36,736 bases of DNA. Origin: Bryobacterales bacterium. GTDB lineage: Bacteria; Acidobacteriota; Terriglobia; Bryobacterales; Bryobacteraceae. The stretch spans positions 1-36,736 of the forward strand of contig CANIHR010000014.1 in NCBI GenBank assembly GCA_947467185.1, written 5' to 3'. How positions within the stretch are numbered: the first letter of the stretch is position 1; the number at the start of each line of letters is the position of its first letter. This document shows positions 22,702-30,014 of this stretch, one piece after another. The translations under genes were made by a program, and so were the position numbers. Below the pieces are notes generated by a model. It searched no databases and was not told where the DNA came from. It saw nothing but the letters and a program-made list of their open reading frames with translations.

Positions 22702-23385
22702 TCAGACTATCAGGATGAACTCAATCATGTAGAGCGCCAGGGACGTGTAGATAACGTCGAACCCGATGAGGAGGCGGAGTGAGGCGATGGCCTCTCCGGA
22801 CATGGGTTCTCCCTGTAAAAGCGCGGTTGTGGTGCCCATCGCGCCGATGAGCAGCGGAATCAGGATGGGGTAGAGCAGGACCGGCAACATCAGTTCGCGG
22901 AGGCGGATATTGACGGTGACGGCGGAGAACGCCGTGCCGACAACGGTGATGCCCCAGGTGGCGAGCGCCATCACGAGGAGCAGGCCCGGGAAGTTCTGGG
23001 TCCAGTGGATGTTGTAGAAGAGGCCGAAGACGGGGAGCGAAATCAGCTCGACAATGAAAAGCAGGAAGAAGGCCGCGACGGACTTGCCAAGAAAGATGGA
23101 CCAGGCGGGGGCGGGGGAGGCGATCAGGACGTCGAGGCAGTCGTTGGGGAGTTCGCGGGCGAAGCTGCGGTTGACGATGAGGGCCCCGGCGAAGGAGAAG
23201 ACGAGCCATAGGAGGCCGCCGGCGATGGCGTAGAGTTCTTCGCGGCCGAGGTCGAAGGCAAAGCTGAACAGAACGAGGATGACGAGCGCGAAGGAGGCGC
23301 TCGCGTTGATGGATTCCTTAGTCCGGAGTTCCGTCTGGAGATCTTTTTTCGCGATGGCGAGGGCGGTGATCAGGCCACGTTTCAT
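22702..23385 (-). CDS. ccmB: CcmB, membrane subunit of the CcmAB ABC complex
   Basis: 227 aa, six membrane helices. The N-terminal amphipathic 'AIAKKDLQTELRTKESINAS' and 'LLWLVFSFAGALIVNRSFARE' segments are typical of CcmB, the integral partner of the CcmA ATPase. The complex uses ATP to release haem-loaded CcmE from CcmC. The start overlaps the ccmA stop as ATGA. Confidence 0.93.
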   Translation of the reverse strand: MKRGLITALAIAKKDLQTELRTKESINASASFALVILVLFSFAFDLGREELYAIAGGLLWLVFSFAGALIVNRSFARELPNDCLDVLIASPAPAWSIFLGKSVAAFFLLFIVELISLPVFGLFYNIHWTQNFPGLLLVMALATWGITVVGTAFSAVTVNIRLRELMLPVLLYPILIPLLIGAMGTTTALLQGEPMSGEAIASLRLLIGFDVIYTSLALYMIEFILIV

Positions 23386-24092
23386 TCCTGTACCTGCCTG
23401 TCTCCGTAAGTGCGGTAGAGCCAGCCGGGGTCGGCCAGCATTTCGGGCGTCTGGGGGCCGGTGTGGACGATTTTGCCCCGTTCGAGGAGCGCGACGTTGG
23501 TGGCCAGTTCCATGGCTTCACGGATCTGGTGGGTGGACATGACGATGGTGGCGCCCCGGGAGAGGGCATCTCTCAGGAGAGCCTGTAGGACGTTGATGGC
23601 GCGGTCATCGAGGGAGGTGAAGGGCTCGTCGAGGAGGAGGAGTTCGGGTTGGTGGAGAAAGGCGCGCGCGACGGCGAGGCGCTGGCGCATGCCGCGAGAA
23701 AATTCGCGGGCCATGCCGTCTTTCACGCGTTCGAGGCCGACGCGTTCGAGGGCTTCGATGGCGGCCTTTTCGGGGTTTTCAACGCCGAGGAGGCGACCGA
23801 AGAGCAGGAGGTTTTCGATGGCGGAGAGGTCGTCATAGACGCCAATGCCGTGGCCGAGATAGCCGGTCTTGCGGCGGACGACATCACCACGGCTGGCATC
23901 GCCAAAGATCTTCACCTCGCCTTTGGTGGCGCGGGAGAGGTTGGCGAGGATGCGCAGCAGGGTAGTCTTGCCGGCGCCGTTGCGGCCGAGCAGGGCCATG
24001 CAGGCTCCCTGGGGTACCTGGAGACTGGAGCCACGGAGGGCGGGGTAGTCGCCGAAGTACTTCCAGACGCGATCAGCTTCGACCGCGAGCAT
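23382..24092 (-). CDS. ccmA: CcmA, ATPase subunit of the haem-release ABC complex
   Basis: 236 aa. Walker A GRNGAGKTT (36-44), ABC signature 'FSRGMRQRLAVARA' (a variant of LSGGQ that is common in CcmA), Walker B 'LLLLDEPF', and the H-loop 'MSTHQ'. It hydrolyses ATP on the cytoplasmic face with CcmB. The start overlaps the end of the upstream carboxypeptidase-regulatory-like gene by 20 bp, and the stop overlaps ccmB by 4 bp, so the operon is tightly coupled. Confidence 0.94.
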   Translation of the reverse strand: MLAVEADRVWKYFGDYPALRGSSLQVPQGACMALLGRNGAGKTTLLRILANLSRATKGEVKIFGDASRGDVVRRKTGYLGHGIGVYDDLSAIENLLLFGRLLGVENPEKAAIEALERVGLERVKDGMAREFSRGMRQRLAVARAFLHQPELLLLDEPFTSLDDRAINVLQALLRDALSRGATIVMSTHQIREAMELATNVALLERGKIVHTGPQTPEMLADPGWLYRTYGDRQVQE

Positions 24093-25188
24093 TTTTGGTG
24101 GCCTTTTTCACTGCGGCTGCTTCGGCTGCCGCTTCCGTTGTGGCTGCCGGGACAGCTTTCCGGTAGAGGAGGATGAAGCCGATGGCGAGCATGGAGAAGA
24201 CGCTCAGGAGAAGCCACTTCACGGCGAGGAAAGTCGCCAGAATGTCCGCCGAGCCGAGGGTCAGACCGTAGAGCTTCGGCAGGTTCATGGTGAGAGCGGG
24301 CTGGCCGTTGCCGCCTTCGCCTCCACCTTCGCCACCGCCGGCGGCTGCCGCGGAATCGGCAAGCGATCCGGTGCCTTCCACCTTGAATTCGATAGCAGGG
24401 CCGTCCACACCCCAGATAGTGGCTTTGGTGCGGGGTTCCTGGCCGAGATTCTTCAGGCCGTCGCCCTTAAATTCGACGCCCACGGGGGCGATGATGCGGG
24501 TCTGACCACCTTTGGTGAGGATCTGGTCCTTGAAGACGCCGGGGACGGGGAAGGGCATGGTCCACTGCAGGTCTACGCGGGATTCGCCGGGCTTGATGGG
24601 GAAATCGAGCTTGTACGTGTTGGGTTTGGGGCCTGGATCCGGAGCTTTGCGGAGCGGCAGACCGCCGGGGGCGAGGGCGTTGACTTCCACCTTTCCCTGC
24701 GACTGCGGGGGGAGGTAGAACTGGAGCGTGCCGGTGTCGGGATTGTTCCAGGTGGTCTTGCCGTCGTTCCGGATGACGTAGCTTTCGCTGACGGTGAGGG
24801 TCCCGTCGGCGGAGGGTTCCAGCAGGATCATGTGCTGGTCAATCTGAGCCGCGCCCTGAGCTTTGCTGGATTCGAAGACGGGGATTTCGACCGCTGTTAC
24901 GGGCGAACCCGGGGGCAGCATCTTGTTGTACTGGACTCCGCCGTAGACGGCCTGGAGCAGCAGGGGGCCGCCGCCTTTGCCGGGGGCGACGTCTTCGGTG
25001 AAAACGAACTTGCCCTGAGCGTCGGATTTGACGCTGTTGATGAACTGGGGACCCTGCTGGCTGGTCTGGAAGAGGGTGACGGTGGCGCCGGAAGCGGGTT
25101 TGCCGGTGGAGGAGTTGGTGACGACACCATCGACGCCCGCGAGGGCCAGGGGGGCGCAAAGGAGGATGCTTGCTACGAGACGTCTCAC
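24073..25188 (-). CDS. Carboxypeptidase-regulatory-like domain membrane protein in ccm operon
   Basis: 371 aa, GTG start at 25188 overlapping the TAG of the zinc-ribbon gene by one base. A signal peptide (about 20 residues) is followed by a carboxypeptidase-regulatory-like beta-sandwich (GVVTNSSTGKPASGATVTLF ... SDAQGKFVF, about residues 18-90). Then come a larger strand-rich region, a Gly-rich linker near residue 290, and a single membrane helix (AVKWLLLSVFSMLAIGFILLY) near the C-terminus with a basic alanine-rich cytoplasmic tail. So the bulk is periplasmic. It is placed between ccmH and ccmA and overlaps ccmA by 20 bp. It is not a known Ccm component to me. A periplasmic chaperone or apocytochrome-binding role is only a guess. 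Confidence 0.8.
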   Translation of the reverse strand: MRRLVASILLCAPLALAGVDGVVTNSSTGKPASGATVTLFQTSQQGPQFINSVKSDAQGKFVFTEDVAPGKGGGPLLLQAVYGGVQYNKMLPPGSPVTAVEIPVFESSKAQGAAQIDQHMILLEPSADGTLTVSESYVIRNDGKTTWNNPDTGTLQFYLPPQSQGKVEVNALAPGGLPLRKAPDPGPKPNTYKLDFPIKPGESRVDLQWTMPFPVPGVFKDQILTKGGQTRIIAPVGVEFKGDGLKNLGQEPRTKATIWGVDGPAIEFKVEGTGSLADSAAAAGGGEGGGEGGNGQPALTMNLPKLYGLTLGSADILATFLAVKWLLLSVFSMLAIGFILLYRKAVPAATTEAAAEAAAVKKATKNARGRS

Positions 25189-25625
25189 TATGCGGTCTCC
25201 GTTTCGGACATCGGTTTGCCGCATTCGCCGCAGAATTTCAGGGCTTTTTCAAACTGTGCTCCGCAGGTGGGGCAGGTGTGTTTTTGCGCGACCGGCGCGG
25301 GGGCCGGGGGGGCTGGTTTGGCTGCCACCGTTTTCGCCACGGGCTGGCCAAGTTCGGCTTTCAGGCGGTCTTCCTCGGCGCGGACCTTGGCGAGTTCCTT
25401 CTGGAGCTCGATTTTGGTTGAGTTGTAGTCTTCGTCGGAGAGTTTGTCCAGACGGTATTCGAACTGGAGGTCGCGCAGACCTTCGTAAATGGCCGCTTTT
25501 CGCTCATCCAAATGGCGGAAGGGGGAAACAGGGGCAGCCGTTGGCAAATCCACGGCTCGGATAAAGATCAGGTAGCCGACCATGGCGGCTCCCAACAACG
25601 CTCCAGCGATCAGGCTTGGGTCCAC
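25188..25625 (-). CDS. CcmI-like N-terminal anchor fused to a C-terminal zinc ribbon
   Basis: 145 aa, GTG start. A single N-terminal membrane helix (IAGALLGAAMVGYLIFI) leads into 'ERKAAIYEGLRDLQFEYRLDKLSDEDY', which resembles the conserved segment after the first helix of CcmI. A coiled coil (ELQKELAKVRAEEDRLKAEL) and a Pro/Ala linker follow, then a four-cysteine zinc ribbon (CPTCGAQFEKALKFCGECG) at about residues 118-136. The usual TPR domain of CcmI is absent. In this topology the zinc ribbon would be cytoplasmic if the N-terminus is out, or periplasmic if in. It starts 7 bp after the ccmH stop. Possibly an adaptor of the maturation complex. Confidence 0.78.
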   Translation of the reverse strand: MDPSLIAGALLGAAMVGYLIFIRAVDLPTAAPVSPFRHLDERKAAIYEGLRDLQFEYRLDKLSDEDYNSTKIELQKELAKVRAEEDRLKAELGQPVAKTVAAKPAPPAPAPVAQKHTCPTCGAQFEKALKFCGECGKPMSETETA

Positions 25626-25632
25626 TGCGAAC

Positions 25633-26133
25633 TTATTCCAGTCTTTCCGTATCCCGTTCGATCTCGGCGCGATATTTCGCGTAGATCGGATCTTCGGGTT
25701 CCAAATGTGCCTGCCCGGCGATGGCAGGCTTCAGGGTCTTCGGGCCCATCATCTTTTTCAGAACGATCCAGACCACGCCCGCGCCGACGAGCAGCGACAG
25801 GTAGGGGATCATCCAGAAGAAAGAGTTGGGGTCCTGGCGGAAGATTTTCTCGCCGTATTCTTTGACGAACGATGCAATGATGGCCTCGTCACTTTGGCCG
25901 TTTTTTTGCATCTCCCAGATCTTCGTGCGGGCCGGTTTACAGAAGTGGCACTGGCCCGACGACATATTGCAATTCAGGTTCTCGAGACAGGAACCACACT
26001 GGCAGGAGAGCTTGTTGCCGACGCGCTTGACCTCATCGCTTTCGATTTGCGAAGCGGTCTGGGCGAGGGCGGAATGGCTCAGGGTGGCGAGGGCCACCAG
26101 GAGCAGAAGAAAACTAAACTTCAACCGGCGCAT
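25633..26133 (-). CDS. ccmH: CcmH-like protein with an atypical cysteine cluster
   Basis: 166 aa. Signal peptide to about residue 25; a three-helix CcmH/CycL core ('DEAIIASFVKEYGEKIF' is highly typical); then a membrane helix (FFWMIPYLSLLVGAGVVWIVL) and a short tail. The family's LRCxxCQ redox motif is replaced by 'LSCQCGSCLENLNC' with further 'QCHFC': Cys44, 46, 49, 55, 62 and 65. Ordinary CcmH reduces the apocytochrome CxxCH disulfide; here six cysteines could give other redox or metal chemistry. The start overlaps ccmF by 20 bp. No ccmG/DsbE thioredoxin gene is in the operon. Confidence 0.85.
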   Translation of the reverse strand: MRRLKFSFLLLLVALATLSHSALAQTASQIESDEVKRVGNKLSCQCGSCLENLNCNMSSGQCHFCKPARTKIWEMQKNGQSDEAIIASFVKEYGEKIFRQDPNSFFWMIPYLSLLVGAGVVWIVLKKMMGPKTLKPAIAGQAHLEPEDPIYAKYRAEIERDTERLE

Positions 26134-28120
26134 TGGCTTTGGCCACTCCCACGACTTCGGTACGCGTATAAGCCCGCGCGACTTTGCTCGGAATGAGGCA
26201 AACGAGGGTGCCTCCGATGACTACGAGAATGCCGATCCAGATCCACTCGACGAGCGGGAAAACGTAGGCCTGCAGAGTGGCTTTGTCACCGGAACGGGCA
26301 GCGTAGTTGATGTAGAGATCTTCGTTGAGACGGCTGCGGAGGGCGACGATCGCGGTGGCCTGCTGGGCCGCCTTGTAGAACCGGCGGGTGGGCTCCACGA
26401 TTTCGATGAAGCTACCGTTTTTCGAAACTTCGAGTTTGGCGGTTTCCCACTGGTAGTTGGCGGTGTCGCCTTCGGTGAGGTCGAGAACCTTGAGGTCGTA
26501 GGAACCGACCTTCATGGTTGCTCCTTTGGCCACTTCGCCGACCGAGGTCTGGTTAAAGGGATGGCCGCTCCAGCCGATGAACATCAGCACCATGCCCATG
26601 TGGACGAGGTAACCACCGTAGCGGCGGGTGTTGCGGTGGGTGAGTTCGATGACGGCGGGGATAAAGCCTGTCTTTGTCTTTTCGCTGATAGCGTTGGCAC
26701 CACGGAAGAATTCGAGCACGATGGTGGCGGTGACGAAGAAGCAGAGGCTGAGCGAAATGATGGAGTACGGGTAGCGCATGCCGAAGGCGAACAGGAGGCC
26801 GGCGGTGACGAGAGTGCCGATGCCGGGCCACTGGAAGTTCTTGCGGAGGCTGTCAATGGAGGTACGCCGCCAGGCGAAGAGAGGTCCGACGCCCGTTAAG
26901 AAGAGCAGCGCGAGACCGATGGGGACCATGAGGCGGTTGAACCAGACGGCGTCGAGGCTGATCTTTTCGTTGGAGAGCTTTTCAGTGATGACCGGGAAGA
27001 GGGTGCCCCAGAGGACGGCGAAGCAACTGGCGAGCAGAATCAGGTTGTTAAACAGGAAGCTGGATTCGCGGGAGACGACGCTTTCGAGGTCGGATTCACT
27101 GCGGAGGTAGTTCAGGCGGTCCAGGATGAGCCAGACCGTGGCAGCGATTCCAAGCGCGAGGAAGGCGACGAAGTACTTGCCGATGGGGGATTCCGCGAAG
27201 GCGTGGACGGAGCTGACGATACCGGAGCGGGTCAGGAAGGTACCGAAGATGCAGAGGAAGAACGTGGACGAGATGAGCACCATGTTCCAGACCTTCATCA
27301 TGCCCTTTTTTTCCTGCATCATGACGGAGTGGAGGAAGGCGGTGGCGCCGAGCCAGGGGAGGAGGGAGGCGTTTTCAACGGGATCCCACATCCAGTATCC
27401 GCCCCAGCCGAGGACGTGATAGGCCCAGGCGGAGCCGAGACCGATGCCCATGCCCTGGAACAGCCAGGTGACGATGGACCAGCGGCGGGTGGTGTGGATC
27501 CAGCTTTCGCCCGGCGCCTTTTCGATGAGGGAGGCCATGGCGAAGGCGAATGGGACGGCGAAACCGACGTAACCGAGGTACAGGAAGGGCGGGTGAATGA
27601 CCATCGCCCAGTACTGCAGGAGGGGATTGAGGCCCATGCCGTCCGCGACGGAGGTGACTACTTTATCGACGGCCAGAACCTGGAAGGGGCTGGCGATAAA
27701 GGCGTTGAGGATGAGGAAGAAGACCTGGATGACGGAGAGGATTGAGACGACCCACGGCAGCAGATTGCGGTGCGCCTTGCGGGAGGTGAGGACGGCGACA
27801 GCTGCGTAGGTGGAGAGCAGCCAGCTCCAAAAGAGGAGCGAGCCTTCCTGTCCGCCCCACCAGGCGGCGAACTTGTAGAAGCCCGGCATCTCACGGTTGG
27901 TGTGGCTGGCGACGTAGGCCATGCGGTAGTCGCTGGTCATGAGACCGTAGACGAGGATGCCGGCGGCAGTGGAGACGAGCGCCCAGACGGCGAGCACAGC
28001 CCTTTCTCCACTGAGCGTGAGGAACGGTTTCCCCTTCAACCGCCCGACAACACTGGAGATGATTGCGTACAGCGAGATGCAGAACGCCAGAAGCAGCGCA
28101 AGTGCGCCTACGTTTTCCAT
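26114..28120 (-). CDS. ccmF: CcmF, haem lyase subunit
   Basis: 668 aa with about 14-15 membrane segments. The CcmF haem-handling motif 'WGGYWMWDPVENASLLPWL' (about residues 240-258) is intact, as is 'HPPFLYLGYVGF' with its ligand His. 'YGGYLVHMGMVLMFIGWSG' provides a further conserved His, and a large periplasmic domain precedes the last helix (FPLVEWIWIGILVVIGGTLV). CcmF transfers haem from CcmE to the cysteines of the apocytochrome. Length is normal. No clear Shine-Dalgarno before the ATG at 28120; a strong hairpin lies between ccmE and ccmF. Confidence 0.94.
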   Translation of the reverse strand: MENVGALALLLAFCISLYAIISSVVGRLKGKPFLTLSGERAVLAVWALVSTAAGILVYGLMTSDYRMAYVASHTNREMPGFYKFAAWWGGQEGSLLFWSWLLSTYAAVAVLTSRKAHRNLLPWVVSILSVIQVFFLILNAFIASPFQVLAVDKVVTSVADGMGLNPLLQYWAMVIHPPFLYLGYVGFAVPFAFAMASLIEKAPGESWIHTTRRWSIVTWLFQGMGIGLGSAWAYHVLGWGGYWMWDPVENASLLPWLGATAFLHSVMMQEKKGMMKVWNMVLISSTFFLCIFGTFLTRSGIVSSVHAFAESPIGKYFVAFLALGIAATVWLILDRLNYLRSESDLESVVSRESSFLFNNLILLASCFAVLWGTLFPVITEKLSNEKISLDAVWFNRLMVPIGLALLFLTGVGPLFAWRRTSIDSLRKNFQWPGIGTLVTAGLLFAFGMRYPYSIISLSLCFFVTATIVLEFFRGANAISEKTKTGFIPAVIELTHRNTRRYGGYLVHMGMVLMFIGWSGHPFNQTSVGEVAKGATMKVGSYDLKVLDLTEGDTANYQWETAKLEVSKNGSFIEIVEPTRRFYKAAQQATAIVALRSRLNEDLYINYAARSGDKATLQAYVFPLVEWIWIGILVVIGGTLVCLIPSKVARAYTRTEVVGVAKANAPVEV

Positions 28121-28153
28121 GATTTTGTTGGACCCAGCTTTCGATACTTTACT

Positions 28154-28184
28154 GCCCGGAATCCGAGTTTACGGATGTCCGGGC
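28154..28184 (-). other. Intercistronic hairpin between ccmE and ccmF
   Basis: GCCCGGA-ATCCG, a 6-nt loop, CGGAT-g-TCCGGGC gives a 12-bp stem with one bulge in the 78-nt gap. There is no T run on either side, so it is unlikely to be an efficient terminator. It may protect the 3' end of a processed ccmE message and set a different CcmE to CcmF ratio. Confidence 0.5.
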
Positions 28185-28198
28185 TGGTGCATTTGAAA

Positions 28199-28660
28199 CT
28201 AGAGGCTGGAGCGGTACGACGAGCTCTGGCCTTCGTTGACGATCTTTTTCTGCAGGCCATCCGGAGCCATTCCGGGCTTCGGGGCGTATTTGGAGGCGCA
28301 CTTGGCCTGGACTTCCTGCGCGTGGAAGACGCCGGAATCGTCAAGGCGTCCACCAGCGAGAGCCTGGGCACCGTCCTTAAAGGTATCGGGCAGCGGATCG
28401 CGACCTTCATAGACAACGGCGAGGACTTTCGATTCCTGCACGAGGTTGAATTTGACGGTACCGGCTACACGGACGATGGAATTTTCCTGAATGTCGCCAC
28501 CGACGCGAACGCGTTTGGACGAAGCCTGGTGGCCCATCTTATTGAGTTCGGTGATGGTGACGTAATAGGTTTTCGAGCTTTGAATCGACGCCGTGGCGAC
28601 CCAGGTGATGGAGCCGACGATCAGGGCGATCAAGATTCCGAACTTTGCGTACTTGCGCAT
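28199..28660 (-). CDS. ccmE: CcmE haem chaperone, Cys-type (CxxxY) variant
   Basis: 153 aa from the ATG at 28660, with GAGGAGAG 7 nt upstream. An N-terminal membrane anchor (FGILIALIVGSITWV) is followed by the OB-fold barrel of CcmE (RVRVGGDIQENSIVR, 'LAVVYEGRDPLPDTFKDG', 'VFHAQEVQAKCASKY'). In ordinary CcmE the haem-binding histidine lies in HxxxY; here the position is Cys121 with Tyr125 (CASKYAP). The CxxxY form is known from archaea and some bacteria as a System I variant that usually lacks CcmH. Here CcmH is present but altered. The chaperone would carry haem through a thioether or similar bond to Cys121. First gene of the ccm operon. Confidence 0.92.
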   Translation of the reverse strand: MRKYAKFGILIALIVGSITWVATASIQSSKTYYVTITELNKMGHQASSKRVRVGGDIQENSIVRVAGTVKFNLVQESKVLAVVYEGRDPLPDTFKDGAQALAGGRLDDSGVFHAQEVQAKCASKYAPKPGMAPDGLQKKIVNEGQSSSYRSSL

Positions 28661-28733
28661 GTGGTTCTCTCCTCGTTTACTGCAACACACAACTCTATAA
28701 GAGTGGCGTACCTAACTCTTTAGTATACCGCCG

Positions 28734-29387
28734 CTAAATTCCGTGGGTACCTTCCGGGTGGCATAGTAAGCATGCCTCCCTGGCTGACGAACCTTCCGCC
28801 GCGAAAACAGTTTCGCCCTGAGTCCAGGAGACCATTTCGGTTCCCGCCATCCGGTTGGACGCCGTATGTGGTTTTTTGCCGGGGTTACCTTTCCAAATTA
28901 CGACTGTACGGTCCTTTTCAGGGGAGCCGCTAATCGCTTCGTACTTTAGAGATGCAACCAGAGTGCCACGGAGATTTACTACCCTTGCGCCGACTACTTT
29001 GACCGACGGGGGATGATCGGGAAGCGCTATCTCTATGCCGCTATGGGACTTAACCCACTGGCGGAGGCGGACGGGGTCATTGGAGTAGATGTCGCAGGCA
29101 TCGGCGGCAGAGGCGAGGGAGGCGATGGTGGAGGGGTCCGGTTGCGCGAATTGGCGCAAACTCCCCCTGGCCTTGCTGAATTCCCAAAGCAGATCGGCGG
29201 ATGCCAGCAGCATCAACAGGGCAATTGCGGGCCACAAAAAGCGAGTTGGGCCTGTTTCGGCACGACTGGCCGCTGCCGGGGCCTGAATGCGGGCCCAGAG
29301 CCGGTCCGGCGCGGTGGCCGGACGTAATTCCTCACGCAATTTATCGGCCAGCCAATTGGGGGTGACGGAACTTTGTTCGGGCGTCAT
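28734..29387 (-). CDS. Transmembrane anti-sigma factor with C-terminal CxxCH motif
   Basis: 217 aa. Its ATG overlaps the stop of the ECF sigma gene (ATGA), the standard sigma/anti-sigma arrangement. Residues 1-48 are a short cytoplasmic domain without a zinc-binding HxxxCxxC. Residues about 49-67 form one membrane helix (FLWPAIALLMLLASADLLW). The remaining 150 residues are periplasmic and resemble the C-terminal part of many anti-sigma factors (VRLRQWVKSHSGIEIALPD ... VVGARVVNLRGTLVASLKYE ... VSWTQGETVFAAEG). The last 13 residues contain Cys206-Leu-Leu-Cys209-His210, a c-type haem attachment motif, on the periplasmic side. The ccm operon begins 73 bp downstream on the same strand. The function as anti-sigma factor is inferred from context and topology. 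Confidence 0.75.
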   Translation of the reverse strand: MTPEQSSVTPNWLADKLREELRPATAPDRLWARIQAPAAASRAETGPTRFLWPAIALLMLLASADLLWEFSKARGSLRQFAQPDPSTIASLASAADACDIYSNDPVRLRQWVKSHSGIEIALPDHPPSVKVVGARVVNLRGTLVASLKYEAISGSPEKDRTVVIWKGNPGKKPHTASNRMAGTEMVSWTQGETVFAAEGSSAREACLLCHPEGTHGI

Positions 29388-29959
29388 TGAGAATCCTTTG
29401 CTGAAGAGGGGCCAAGTTGGGGACGGAGGCGGCGTTCGAGGATGGCGTGGGCGCGGTTGAGGCGCGAGGCGACGGTGCCCGAGGGGCAGTCGAGGATGGT
29501 CGCGATTTCCTCGTAGGGCAGCCCGAGGGAGTAGCGGAGGACGACGATCATGCGGAAATCGGGGTCGAGCCGGGCGATGGCGTTGCGGACCAGGCTGGTC
29601 TGTTCCGACTGGAGGAGGTCTTCCAGGGGGCCGCGGCCTGGACCTTTGAGATAGCTGACGAGGGTATCGACGAGGGGGATGAGGCGGCGGGTCTTGCGTT
29701 TTTGGTCGAAACAGGCGTTGACGACGAGGCGGTAGAGCCAGGAGTCGAAGCGCGAGTCGCCGCGGAAGGTGGTGAGGGCGGCGAAGAGCTTGATGAAGAC
29801 GTTCTGAGTGACATCTTCGGCGGTGGAGGCGTCGCCCGAGTAGCGAAGGGCCAGGGTGTAGACGCGGTCCTTATAGAGGTCAAAGAGGTTGCGCTGAGCC
29901 GCGAGGTCACCGCGACGGCAGGCGTCGAGAAGTTCGGACTGTGTCTCTTCGAGCAGCAA
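29384..29959 (-). CDS. ECF-type RNA polymerase sigma factor
   Basis: 191 aa, TTG start (first possible start after an upstream in-frame TGA; GAGG lies close before it). Region 2 is clear (LFDLYKDRVYTLALRYSGDA, AEDVTQNVFIKLFAALTTFR, FDSWLYRLVVNACFDQKRK), with a linker of about 40 residues, then region 4 (LDPDFRMIVVLRYSLGLPYEEIATIL, GTVASRLNRAHAILERRL). This is the RpoE-like extracytoplasmic-function class. The anti-sigma gene overlaps by 4 bp. An ECF-like promoter (29978-30005) precedes it and may be its own target. The regulon may include the ccm operon downstream. Confidence 0.92.
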   Translation of the reverse strand: MLLEETQSELLDACRRGDLAAQRNLFDLYKDRVYTLALRYSGDASTAEDVTQNVFIKLFAALTTFRGDSRFDSWLYRLVVNACFDQKRKTRRLIPLVDTLVSYLKGPGRGPLEDLLQSEQTSLVRNAIARLDPDFRMIVVLRYSLGLPYEEIATILDCPSGTVASRLNRAHAILERRLRPQLGPSSAKDSQ

Positions 29960-29977
29960 ATTGCCTCAGCACCACTT

Positions 29978-30005
29978 TAGACGCGGGGCGCGGCGGGAAT
30001 CTTCC
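29978..30005 (-). promoter_or_regulatory. Candidate ECF-type promoter of the sigma/anti-sigma operon
   Basis: On the minus strand GGAAGA (30000-30005) is separated by 16 bp from CGTCTA (29978-29983). GGAA(C) -35 and CGTC -10 elements with 16-17 bp spacing are the usual ECF pattern. It lies 18 bp before the TTG start at 29959, which would allow autoregulation. By eye only. Confidence 0.45.
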
Positions 30006-30014
30006 GAAAACTTT

